Shown in pieces: positions 7,266 through 13,547 of a DNA stretch of 15,628 bases (positions within the stretch are counted from its first letter, which is position 1; the number at the start of each line of letters is the position of its first letter). The notes under the pieces were generated by a model, which was not told the origin of the DNA, did not search any database, and saw nothing but the letters and a program-made list of their open reading frames with translations. This stretch comes from an uncultured Microbacteriaceae bacterium (GTDB lineage Bacteria > Actinomycetota > Actinomycetes > Actinomycetales > Microbacteriaceae), in NCBI GenBank assembly GCA_903907615.1, contig CAIVOR010000003.1, forward strand, positions 1 to 15,628, written 5' to 3'. Position numbers and translations under genes: made by a program.

Positions 7266-8711
7266 ATGATGTTGACTCACGACCACCCCTTTCTGCACCT
7301 CGCGCGGAGTGCCGAGCGCGAGCCCGGCGCGGTGGCCATCAGCACGGTCGATGTCGACATGTCGTACGCCGAGTTGCTCGACACCTCGCTGCGATTTGCG
7401 GCACTTCTGCGCGAGCGCGGCGTTGTGCCGGGTGACGTGGTGGGCGTGCGCGCACCCGCACTCGTTGAGCTGTCACTCGCGTTCGCCATCTTCCACGAAG
7501 CGGCGGTGGGTACGAACGTTCCTCTCGGTTATCTTGAGTCCGGTGGCACTGCTATCGATTGGGTAGTTGCCGTCGCACCGCTCGAGTCATTCCCTGCCGA
7601 CCGGCAGATCATTCTCGACACGGAGACGATGCAACGCGTTGCTACCCTGTCGCTCGGCAACGAGATGATTCCCTATCCGCCCGATGACGCCGTGTGTCGC
7701 CTCCCGTTCTCGAGCGGCACCACCGGCAGGCCCAAGCCCGTGCCCCTCACCGTCGACACGCTCGTCGACCGCTGCATCGATCGCCGTGAACAGTGGATGC
7801 CCGCTCAGCCGTATTTCTGCCACCTCGGCCTCTCCACCGGACTGACCTTCATGACGTTCTATGCCCATGTCATCCTGGGAGAGACGTATATTTCCCCCGG
7901 CGAGGGCGCGCAGGTGCTGGAACAGTTGCGGCGACACAACGTTGCGTGCCTGATGGCGTCGCCGCACCAATTGAGCGTTCTGCTCACTTCCGTGCGAGCA
8001 TCCACTGCGACATTCCCCGCCCTCAAAACGATCATGTCGGCGGGCGCCGCGTTGCCCGACTTCCTCGGCCAGCAATTGATGCGGCGGTTTGACGCCGACC
8101 TGGTGGTCACCTACGCCAGCACGGAGGCTGGATCAACGGCCATTCGCCTGGGTGCGGATTCGACAGACGGCAGTGCGGGCACGGTGATTAACGGTGTTGA
8201 GGTGGCCGCGTTTGATGAGGCGGGTGGACGTCTGCCCGATGGCGCGCAGGGGCTGATTGGTGTGCGCCGTGCGCGTCAGCCCCGGTCGTATCTCAACGAA
8301 CCCGAAGCCACCGCCCGCGCTTTTCGCGAGGGCTACTTCTTCTCCGGCGATCTGGGGCGCGTTGTCGGCGACCAGCTTTACCTAGCTGGACGCCAGTCTG
8401 AGATTATCAACGCTGCCGGCATCAAGGTCGATCCGACCAGAGTCGAAGCGGCCGCCTATGAGTGGGACGGTGTGCAGGAGTCCGCGGCCTTCGGGTTCTT
8501 CGATTCGCGTGGGCTCGAGGTCATCGCACTGGTCTTCGTCTCTGACGCATCGGTCGCCGTGAACGACCTGATGAGCCACCTGCGCTCGCGTCTGGGCGAG
8601 TCAACGCCGACGCGCGTTGCCCGCGTCGACGATATTCCGCGCAATCACATGGGCAAGGTCAATCGCGACGAGCTCGCTCGGCTCTTCTCGTCTCGTGTCG
8701 ATATTCCGTGA
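7266..8711 (+). CDS. Acyl-adenylating enzyme (AMP-binding, acyl-CoA synthetase-like)
   Basis: This member of the ANL superfamily would activate a carboxylate as acyl-AMP, probably for transfer to CoA. Core motifs are present: the P-loop FSSGTTGRPKP (residues ~148-158), TYASTEAG, FFSGDLGR with the ATP-ribose Asp, the hinge/A8 region GRQSEIINAAGIKVDP, and the A10 lysine K464 in NHMGKVNRDEL. At 481 aa it is short for an acyl-CoA ligase (usually 500-560), mainly because the N-terminal domain is compact. Menaquinone-type OSB-CoA ligases are also short, but no men genes are nearby and I do not assign that role. No carrier-protein domain is attached. Two ATGs stand in tandem (7266 and 7269); the second fits a leaderless start better. 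It lies alone between a terminator and the next promoter. Confidence 0.85.
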   Translation: MMLTHDHPFLHLARSAEREPGAVAISTVDVDMSYAELLDTSLRFAALLRERGVVPGDVVGVRAPALVELSLAFAIFHEAAVGTNVPLGYLESGGTAIDWVVAVAPLESFPADRQIILDTETMQRVATLSLGNEMIPYPPDDAVCRLPFSSGTTGRPKPVPLTVDTLVDRCIDRREQWMPAQPYFCHLGLSTGLTFMTFYAHVILGETYISPGEGAQVLEQLRRHNVACLMASPHQLSVLLTSVRASTATFPALKTIMSAGAALPDFLGQQLMRRFDADLVVTYASTEAGSTAIRLGADSTDGSAGTVINGVEVAAFDEAGGRLPDGAQGLIGVRRARQPRSYLNEPEATARAFREGYFFSGDLGRVVGDQLYLAGRQSEIINAAGIKVDPTRVEAAAYEWDGVQESAAFGFFDSRGLEVIALVFVSDASVAVNDLMSHLRSRLGESTPTRVARVDDIPRNHMGKVNRDELARLFSSRVDIP

Positions 8712-8747
8712 ACATTGCAGCACCTCACCTCAGTCACTAATGCCGGT

Positions 8748-8769
8748 TTGGACGCGTGTAGACTATGAT
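8748..8769 (+). promoter_or_regulatory. Possible promoter region of the LPDTG protein gene
   Basis: A good -10-like TATGAT (8764-8769) lies 22 nt before the ribosome site. TTGGAC (8748-8753) resembles a -35 but is only 10 bases away, too close to pair with it, so the true -35 is unclear. Confidence 0.3.
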
Positions 8770-8790
8770 TACACGACATAGTTTTCTTTC

Positions 8791-8796
8791 AAGGAG
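8791..8796 (+). promoter_or_regulatory. Ribosome binding site deciding a GTG start
   Basis: AAGGAG lies seven bases before GTG 8804. It fixes the start of the secreted protein there and rules out the ATG at 8765, which would put the signal peptide far inside the protein. Confidence 0.75.
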
Positions 8797-8803
8797 TTCT
8801 CCC

Positions 8804-9691
8804 GTGACAACATCTCGCGCAACGAAAATCTTTGCCTTTTCTGCCGGAGCCGGCGTTCTTGCCGCACCTTTGGCCTTCGGATCGACCGCAGCATTTGCTG
8901 CCACCGATTGCGGCAGTGGCACCGAGGTTTCCGCGGGAATCTGTGAGCAGGCGTTCACCACCGCAGGAGACAGCACTTTTACTGCCCCCGCGGGTGTAAC
9001 CAAGGTTTCCGCCGTCATTGTTGGCGCCGGTGGCGGAGCAGCAAGCTATGACAGCGAGGGCGCTTATGGCGGCGGCGGCGGCGAGGTAGTGTTCGTTGAT
9101 TCCGTCGACGCGTCGAGTGCCGTTGCGGTGACCGTGGGCGCCGGAGGTGAGAGTTGGGATTCTGCGGGAGCGGATGCCGCACAAGACGGCGGCCAGAGTG
9201 CTTTCGGCTCCAGCAGTGCAGCCGGTGGTTTCGGGGCAAATTTTGGCGGCGGTGGAACGAGCGGTAGTGACTACGACGGCTCCAGCATCCTCGGGAATTT
9301 GGGTGCTGGAGGTGGTGCTGGTGGCACGACGACCGATTGCGTTTCTGGTGCTGGACTGACCGCATCGGATGTGGCTGCGGGGTCATCCCTTTTCCCGGCA
9401 ACGAGCGGCGAGGCCATGTTCGGCGCTGGCGGTAGTTGTGAAGACGTTACTCCCCTTTCATTTACAGGAACGGCTGGCTCGGGCGGCAGCGTGTCCGGCA
9501 ATCTCGGCGCTGCGGATGCCTTTGCCGGCGAAGACGGTGCGGTGATTGTGCGCTGGGCTGTTTCGCTTCCGGACACCGGTGTGAACATTCAGCCGTGGAT
9601 GATTGGTGCCGGAGTTGCCACAGTGGCAGCCGGAGCCCTCTTCGCCTCGGGCGTTCTCCGCACGCGCCGTCAAGGACGTCACTCAGCCTAA
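8804..9691 (+). CDS. Secreted glycine-rich protein with LPDTG cell-wall sorting signal
   Basis: This 295-aa protein has a signal peptide (basic SRATK, hydrophobic FAFSAGAGVLAAPLAFG, likely cleavage after AFA at residue 32). Its body is glycine-, alanine- and serine-rich. It carries the start of a recognisable glycine-rich module (FTAPAGVTKVSAVIVGAGGG, residues 59-78), as found in many secreted and fibre-like proteins, then several GGGGG and GAGG runs. The C-terminus is a classic sortase signal: LPDTG at 255-259, a hydrophobic helix (about 265-285) and a basic tail RTRRQGRH. A sortase would cut between T and G and attach it to peptidoglycan. The mature part has four cysteines (36, 47, 179, 212), possibly two disulfides. 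No catalytic domain is visible; a surface structural or adhesive role is a guess. No sortase gene is in the window. Confidence 0.85.
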   Translation: MTTSRATKIFAFSAGAGVLAAPLAFGSTAAFAATDCGSGTEVSAGICEQAFTTAGDSTFTAPAGVTKVSAVIVGAGGGAASYDSEGAYGGGGGEVVFVDSVDASSAVAVTVGAGGESWDSAGADAAQDGGQSAFGSSSAAGGFGANFGGGGTSGSDYDGSSILGNLGAGGGAGGTTTDCVSGAGLTASDVAAGSSLFPATSGEAMFGAGGSCEDVTPLSFTGTAGSGGSVSGNLGAADAFAGEDGAVIVRWAVSLPDTGVNIQPWMIGAGVATVAAGALFASGVLRTRRQGRHSA

Positions 9692-9722
9692 GGGCGCTGG
9701 TTCACTCGGGCAGGACGCGGAC

Positions 9723-10211
9723 GTGACGTCAGGCGTCGACCGCGACTATTGGGCGGGGGAGCATCCTCGACCCATGTCACCGGACGCGGCTGATGTCGCG
9801 ATCTATTCTGAACTCTTGGATCGTCCGGAGTTGGGCAGGGATTCTTCGGTGCTCTTATTGGGCAATACGCCGGCACTTTTTGACCTGTGCACGTCCGCCC
9901 TGGACATCGACCCCTTTATCGACGACCCGCGCGTGACGCTCGGCGACTGGCGCGACAACACCACGACATACGACGCCATGGTGGGCGACGGCGTCTTCAA
10001 CATGGACGAGGCCCTGGCTCACGACATTGTCAACATGGCGTCGCGCTATTCGCGTCGGCTGGTCGTGCGCAGTTTCACCCGAAAGCTCCCGCCCATGCGC
10101 ATCGCTTCGTTCTTTCCGGCGCCGGGTGACTTCCGCATCGTTCCCGAAGTCGTTCGGCCATTCGACGAGGGCTACGCCTTTTATCGCTGGGACTTTCGCA
10201 CGGAATCGTGA
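9723..10211 (+). CDS. Short methyltransferase-like protein
   Basis: This 162-aa protein resembles a compact Rossmann methyltransferase. DYWAGEHPRP near the N-terminus is followed by VLLLGNTPALFDL (strand 1 and the SAM loop), ALDIDPF (strand 2 with its acidic end), VTLGDWRDN, and YDAMVGDGVFNM (strand 4). The usual GxGxG loop is replaced by GNTP, similar to the LGVTPEL loop of a group of short methyltransferase-like proteins I recall. SAM binding is plausible but not proven, and the fold after strand 4 is short. I chose the GTG at 9723 because AGGA lies seven bases upstream; an upstream ATG at 9603 would overlap the LPDTG gene and an ATG at 9774 lacks a clear site. It follows the LPDTG gene by 31 nt and converges on the SDR gene. 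Confidence 0.65.
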   Translation: MTSGVDRDYWAGEHPRPMSPDAADVAIYSELLDRPELGRDSSVLLLGNTPALFDLCTSALDIDPFIDDPRVTLGDWRDNTTTYDAMVGDGVFNMDEALAHDIVNMASRYSRRLVVRSFTRKLPPMRIASFFPAPGDFRIVPEVVRPFDEGYAFYRWDFRTES

Positions 10212-10229
10212 GTCATCCGCGGTCGAGCC

Positions 10230-10982
10230 CTACTGCGCGGTGTAACCGCCGTCGACGAGGTAGTAGGCACCCGTGAGGAAGCTCGCGCGGTCCGAGAGCA
10301 GGAAGCACACCAGGGCTGAGACCTCTTCGGGCTCGCCGAGGCGGCCCATGGGGTGGCTTGCTGCCAGAACGGGCAGGGCCTCGTCGGGGAGATTGTTGAG
10401 CAGGGGGGTCTTGATGAAGGCCGGTCCGACAGCGTTGACGCGGATGCCGTCCTTGGCGTACTCGAGTGCCGTGTTCTTGGTGAGACCCACCACGCCGTGC
10501 TTGGCGGCCACGTAACCCGTGGGCACGCCCACAGCGCCCACGGAGCCCATGATCGAGGACATGTTGACGATGGCGCCGCCACCGCTCTTGAGCATCGCGG
10601 GGATCTGGTGACGGATGCCGTAGGCCACTCCACTGAGGTTCACCGAAATCATGTGGTCCCACTGAGCCAGGTCCATGCTGCCCATGAAGTCGGCGGGGTC
10701 ACCAATGCCGGCATTGTTGACGGCCAGCGTGAGTTTGCCGAATTCCTTCACAGCGGCGTTGACCGCGGCCTCGTGATCGGCCACGACCGTGGTGTTGTGC
10801 TTCACTGCGATGGCCGTGCCGCCAGCGGCAACTATCTCATCGGCTACGGTTGTTGCCGTAGCGAGATTCATGTCGGAAACCACCACGGCGGCACCACCAG
10901 CGCCCAATTCGCGGGCAATGGTTGCTCCCAGCCCCTGTCCGCCACCGGTAACCAGGGCGACGTGTCCGTCAAATGCGTTCAT
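10230..10982 (-). CDS. Short-chain dehydrogenase/reductase (SDR)
   Basis: This is a 250-aa classical SDR, an NAD(P)-dependent alcohol/ketone oxidoreductase. The cofactor motif TGGGQGLG is at 12-19. D37 at the end of strand 2 points to NAD(H) rather than NADP(H). NNAG is at 89-92 and N115 in SVNLSG. The catalytic serine is in MSS (142-143), Y157 and K161 sit in YVAAKHG, and the family's usual ending YLVDGGYTAQ is present. The substrate cannot be read from sequence; it resembles 3-hydroxyacyl or cyclic-alcohol dehydrogenases. The ATG at 10982 has AAAGGA eight bases upstream, which decides against a TTG 21 bases earlier. It is the last gene of the carboxylase operon, 25 nt after the phosphatase, so it probably acts in the same pathway. 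Confidence 0.92.
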   Translation of the reverse strand: MNAFDGHVALVTGGGQGLGATIARELGAGGAAVVVSDMNLATATTVADEIVAAGGTAIAVKHNTTVVADHEAAVNAAVKEFGKLTLAVNNAGIGDPADFMGSMDLAQWDHMISVNLSGVAYGIRHQIPAMLKSGGGAIVNMSSIMGSVGAVGVPTGYVAAKHGVVGLTKNTALEYAKDGIRVNAVGPAFIKTPLLNNLPDEALPVLAASHPMGRLGEPEEVSALVCFLLSDRASFLTGAYYLVDGGYTAQ

Positions 10983-11007
10983 GAGGGTGTCCTTTCGAAG
11001 CAAAAGT

Positions 11008-11916
11008 TCAATTCGACGCCACAGTGGCGGCGGTGGGTCTGTTCGTTGAGGCGTCAGCCTGCGTCAGCAGGTCAATCAGTTCGAACATATTCGAGATGAC
11101 CAGTTCGGGCTGTATCTCGGGCGCACACGATGCGGCATCCTCTGCACTGCTCGTTCCGGTCGTGACGAGACCAGCAACGGCACCGGACTCACGGGCCATC
11201 TTGGATTCGAGCGAGATGTCGTCGCCAATCACGAGGATGTCGGACGCGGGGTGCCCCAAGTACTCGGAGATGATCTCCATCGAGTAGTGCGAGGGCTTGC
11301 CCAGCACTTCGCGCTTTTGGCCCGACACGTATTCGAGACCAGAGGCGATGAATCCGGAAACACCCACGTTGAGTCGGTTGTTTGAGGCAAAGAACGGTGC
11401 GTCGCTGGCGCAGTACAGTTCAGCGCCAGCGAGCAGCGCCTCGGCGGCAATCTGCAGCTTGGCGCGACCAAAGTCGGTGTCCCAGCCCACCATGACGGCC
11501 TTAGTGTCGAACTTTTCGCCGGCCATCGCCTTGTCAAGATCGACCAGGTTGACGTCGCGCTTGTGGAAGTCCACCAGCATGCCGGGTCCGCCAAACACCA
11601 TGACCTTGTCGTTGGGGAATTTGCGCTTGAGCACGGTGGCGGCCACAACAGAGGGCGTGAAGACCTCCTCGTCGCTGACCTCGATTCCCATGGAACGCAG
11701 GTGGGCAGCGATATCGGCCGGAGCCTGCGCTGTTCCGTTCGTGAACACGCACACGGCACGACCGCTGTCACGCACGTACTGCAGGGCTTCGATTGCCCCC
11801 TCGAGTACCCGTCCGTCTTGCCCAGCGGGTCCGTCGGAGATGACGAGGCAGCCGTCGATGTCGAACATCACACCCTTGACCTGGGCGAGACGTTCGGTAA
11901 GTGTGGCCACAGCCAT
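11008..11916 (-). CDS. HAD-superfamily phosphatase, NagD-like (subclass IIA)
   Basis: This 302-aa phosphohydrolase uses an aspartyl-phosphate intermediate. HAD motif I is FDIDG (D19 nucleophile, D21 acid), motif II is FTNG (T59), the motif III lysine is K207 in LGKPSHYS, and motif IV is VIGDDISLE (231-235). The spacing between motifs II and III leaves room for the alpha/beta C2 cap typical of NagD, p-nitrophenyl phosphatase and phosphoglycolate phosphatase relatives. The true substrate is not predictable. The ATG at 11916 is two bases after the stop of the carboxyltransferase frame, with AAGGGAA upstream. In a cluster that also holds a phosphoryl-transfer enzyme, it could remove a phosphate added earlier in the pathway; that is inference. 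Confidence 0.9.
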   Translation of the reverse strand: MAVATLTERLAQVKGVMFDIDGCLVISDGPAGQDGRVLEGAIEALQYVRDSGRAVCVFTNGTAQAPADIAAHLRSMGIEVSDEEVFTPSVVAATVLKRKFPNDKVMVFGGPGMLVDFHKRDVNLVDLDKAMAGEKFDTKAVMVGWDTDFGRAKLQIAAEALLAGAELYCASDAPFFASNNRLNVGVSGFIASGLEYVSGQKREVLGKPSHYSMEIISEYLGHPASDILVIGDDISLESKMARESGAVAGLVTTGTSSAEDAASCAPEIQPELVISNMFELIDLLTQADASTNRPTAATVASN

Positions 11917-11918
11917 GG

Positions 11919-12497
11919 TTATTTCCCTTCAGAGGCGCGGCGAAGCGAAACGCTTTCACCAGCGAAGTTGACCGCAATCGAGCGCCACTTCGGCAGTTCG
12001 TTCACGGCGGTGATGAATTCGGACACGTTCGATGCGGTGCCGGCAGCGCCAGCCGAGGCGGACTTCTTTCCGGTCCACTGGGGTGCTGGGCCGGCCGCAA
12101 ACATGGTGTCGACCTGATCTTGGGGGAGAACCATGCGCAGCATCAGTTCCTCCTCATCGAGTGGGCGCCCAAACTTCTCGGCGTACTCGGCGTGAAGTTC
12201 TGTGAGTGATTTCTCCTCGACGTGCACCTCGAGTTCGGCCGTGCGCGGCATGTCGGCCACGCGCTGCAGAATGTCGGCATTGATGGGACCCTCAGGCGTG
12301 CCAAAGTGTCCCAGCACAAAGCGCAACACCTCGTCGGGGATGCGCGAGTAGCGTTCCTGGCCACTCTTGAGCGCGAGTACGTTCATGAGCGCCTGGCTGC
12401 CCACGAACTGGCTGAACGGGGTGACCATGATGGGATAGCCCAGGTCGGCGCGCACGCGCGAGGCTTCGGCCATCACAGCCGGCAGCTCGCTAATCAT
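11919..12497 (-). CDS. Carboxyltransferase C-terminal (PYC_OADA) half
   Basis: This part continues the barrel protein after the TAG, starting in fact with RQLTEIG at 12518. The first in-frame ATG is at 12497, but it lies within a conserved helix and has no clear ribosome site, so independent start is doubtful. It matches the conserved carboxylase domain: LGYPIMVTPFSQFVGSQAL corresponds to the family's P-x-x-V-T-P-x-S-Q-x-V-G-x-Q-A. YSRIPDEVLRFVLGHFG corresponds to the Y-x-x-I-x-x-E-V segment. DEEELMLRMVLPQ corresponds to the family's D-x-x-D-x-x-x-x-x-x-F-P. A low-complexity SASAGAAGTAS stretch and a short tail to SEGK follow. Conservation here indicates selection acted on the full-length protein until very recently, or still does. 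Confidence 0.75.
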   Translation of the reverse strand: MISELPAVMAEASRVRADLGYPIMVTPFSQFVGSQALMNVLALKSGQERYSRIPDEVLRFVLGHFGTPEGPINADILQRVADMPRTAELEVHVEEKSLTELHAEYAEKFGRPLDEEELMLRMVLPQDQVDTMFAAGPAPQWTGKKSASAGAAGTASNVSEFITAVNELPKWRSIAVNFAGESVSLRRASEGK

Positions 12498-12518
12498 GCC
12501 GATCTCGGTGAGCTGGCG

Positions 12519-12521
12519 CTA
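12519..12521 (-). other. In-frame amber codon in the carboxyltransferase
   Basis: Read on the minus strand the codons are ATG ATT GGC ACG CTC TAG CGC CAG CTC ACC. The family pattern here is G-G-x-x-x-x-L-x-x-Q-L, so TAG sits at the first variable residue after the leucine. A single C-to-T change from CAG (Gln) would produce it. Confidence 0.9.
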
Positions 12522-13547
12522 GAGCGTGCCAATCATGCCGCCGGGAACCTGGTGCACGTGAGTGCTGAGGTCGTACTCGGTCGGTGCGCCTGGCTTCAGG
12601 CCCTGCGCCTTCGCAAATGACCACAGCATTTCGGCGGCCGCAGCTGCTGCGTCGCGGTTCACATCGACCGCGATACCCATGGCGTCGAGGTTGCCCAGCA
12701 GGTTCTCGAGGCTCGGCTGGGCCGTGCCATTCGACAGCGGCCCCAGGCCGGTGTGCAGTACATCCACGTCGAGCTGCGCGGCCGTGAGGTACAGCTGCGA
12801 CGCGGCTCCCGTGGTGCAGTGACTGTGCAGTTCAAGAATCTTGTTTGCCGTGATCTCGCGCATGGGCGGAATCAGATCGCGCACGCGCTCATCGGTGAGC
12901 AGTCCGCCGGGATCCTTGAGGTAGACGATGTCGATGTTGGGGTCGGCGGCGTAGGCGCGCGTGTTGGCGAGGTAGCGCTCATCGGTGTGCACGGGGCTCT
13001 CGGTGAACACGACACCCGCAACTACCTGCTCGATGCCCTCCTCCTTCGCCCAGCGGGCCACCTTCATGGTGGCGTCGCGATCGTTCATGGGTTCGGCGAT
13101 CTGCAGGCGGCGCAGGCCGTGACGCGCTAGCAGGCGCAGCGACATGCGGAACACCGGCTCCGACGCCTTCTCCCACGACATGAAGCGCATACCCGTGGTG
13201 ATGGCTGCCAGGGGAGTGTTGGGGGTGACCGCGCGCATGCGCGAGATGCGCTCCCACGGGTTTTCCTGATGGAACTTGACGCCCATAGAGAGGTGCGTTG
13301 ACGAGGTGAAGTCGATGGCCTGCAGGTTCATGGCCTCGAGGAGCGGACCCACTGCCTCCACCATTCCCGTGGTGATGCCGAGGGCGGCCCACAGGCTCTG
13401 GTTGCCATCGCGCACACTGGTATCGACGATGCGAACCGGTCCGCGCGTGCGCTGGGCGCCGCCCGCCGCTAGGTGCGGAGCGACCCGACCGGACTCGGCA
13501 GAATCTGTTGCGGCTCGAGCGGGGGATTTCTTCTTCGCGGGTGTCAT
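12519..13547 (-). CDS. Carboxyltransferase TIM-barrel half (N-terminal, 342 aa)
   Basis: After a polar N-terminal tail (residues 1-36, rich in K, A and S) the barrel begins with VDTSVRDGNQSLW. It keeps metal ligand D47 and Q50 of the family's D-T-x-x-R-D-x-x-Q-S. The carbamylated-lysine segment is YLKDPGGLL (K211) and the other two metal ligands are H241 and H243 in LELHSHCTTG. Compared with pyruvate carboxylase, the pyruvate-binding arginine of the LLRGxN motif is replaced by threonine (AITTGM, T118). The proton-shuttling threonine or serine of GGQYTNL/GGMLSNL is glycine (GGMIGTL, G340). I chose the ATG at 13547 because AGGAAAG lies six bases upstream and it overlaps the previous stop as ATGA; a GTG at 13589 lacks this. 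The chain stops at TAG right after GGMIGTL. Confidence 0.9.
   Translation of the reverse strand: MTPAKKKSPARAATDSAESGRVAPHLAAGGAQRTRGPVRIVDTSVRDGNQSLWAALGITTGMVEAVGPLLEAMNLQAIDFTSSTHLSMGVKFHQENPWERISRMRAVTPNTPLAAITTGMRFMSWEKASEPVFRMSLRLLARHGLRRLQIAEPMNDRDATMKVARWAKEEGIEQVVAGVVFTESPVHTDERYLANTRAYAADPNIDIVYLKDPGGLLTDERVRDLIPPMREITANKILELHSHCTTGAASQLYLTAAQLDVDVLHTGLGPLSNGTAQPSLENLLGNLDAMGIAVDVNRDAAAAAAEMLWSFAKAQGLKPGAPTEYDLSTHVHQVPGGMIGTL

Larger units (their letters stand above)
11919..13547 (-). pseudogene. Biotin-dependent carboxyltransferase (PC/transcarboxylase 5S-like), interrupted by in-frame TAG
   Basis: Taken as one frame this is a 542-codon carboxyltransferase of the HMGL-like TIM-barrel (PF00682) plus PYC_OADA type. 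It takes CO2 from carboxybiotin and gives it to an acceptor. One TAG at 12519-12521 (codon 343) splits it. No frame change or deletion is involved, and both sides match the family throughout. Whether it is a nonsense mutation, a sequencing error, or read through cannot be decided here, so the two halves are listed separately below. The reading frame starts in an ATGA overlap with the biotin carboxylase gene and ends two bases before the phosphatase ATG, so the operon layout assumes a full-length product. Confidence 0.75.

Noticed and set aside
9603..9722. Upstream ATG start for the methyltransferase-like gene
   Set aside because: It would overlap the 3' end of the LPDTG gene by about 90 bases in another frame. 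The GTG at 9723 has the better ribosome site.
10212..10229. Bidirectional terminator between the converging methyltransferase-like and SDR genes
   Set aside because: The gap is only 18 bases and no stem with a T-run is visible in or next to it.
12519..12521. Amber codon as a pyrrolysine or recoded site
   Set aside because: Six other genes in the window end in TAG and no recoding element is visible. Pyrrolysine also has no precedent in this enzyme family to my knowledge.
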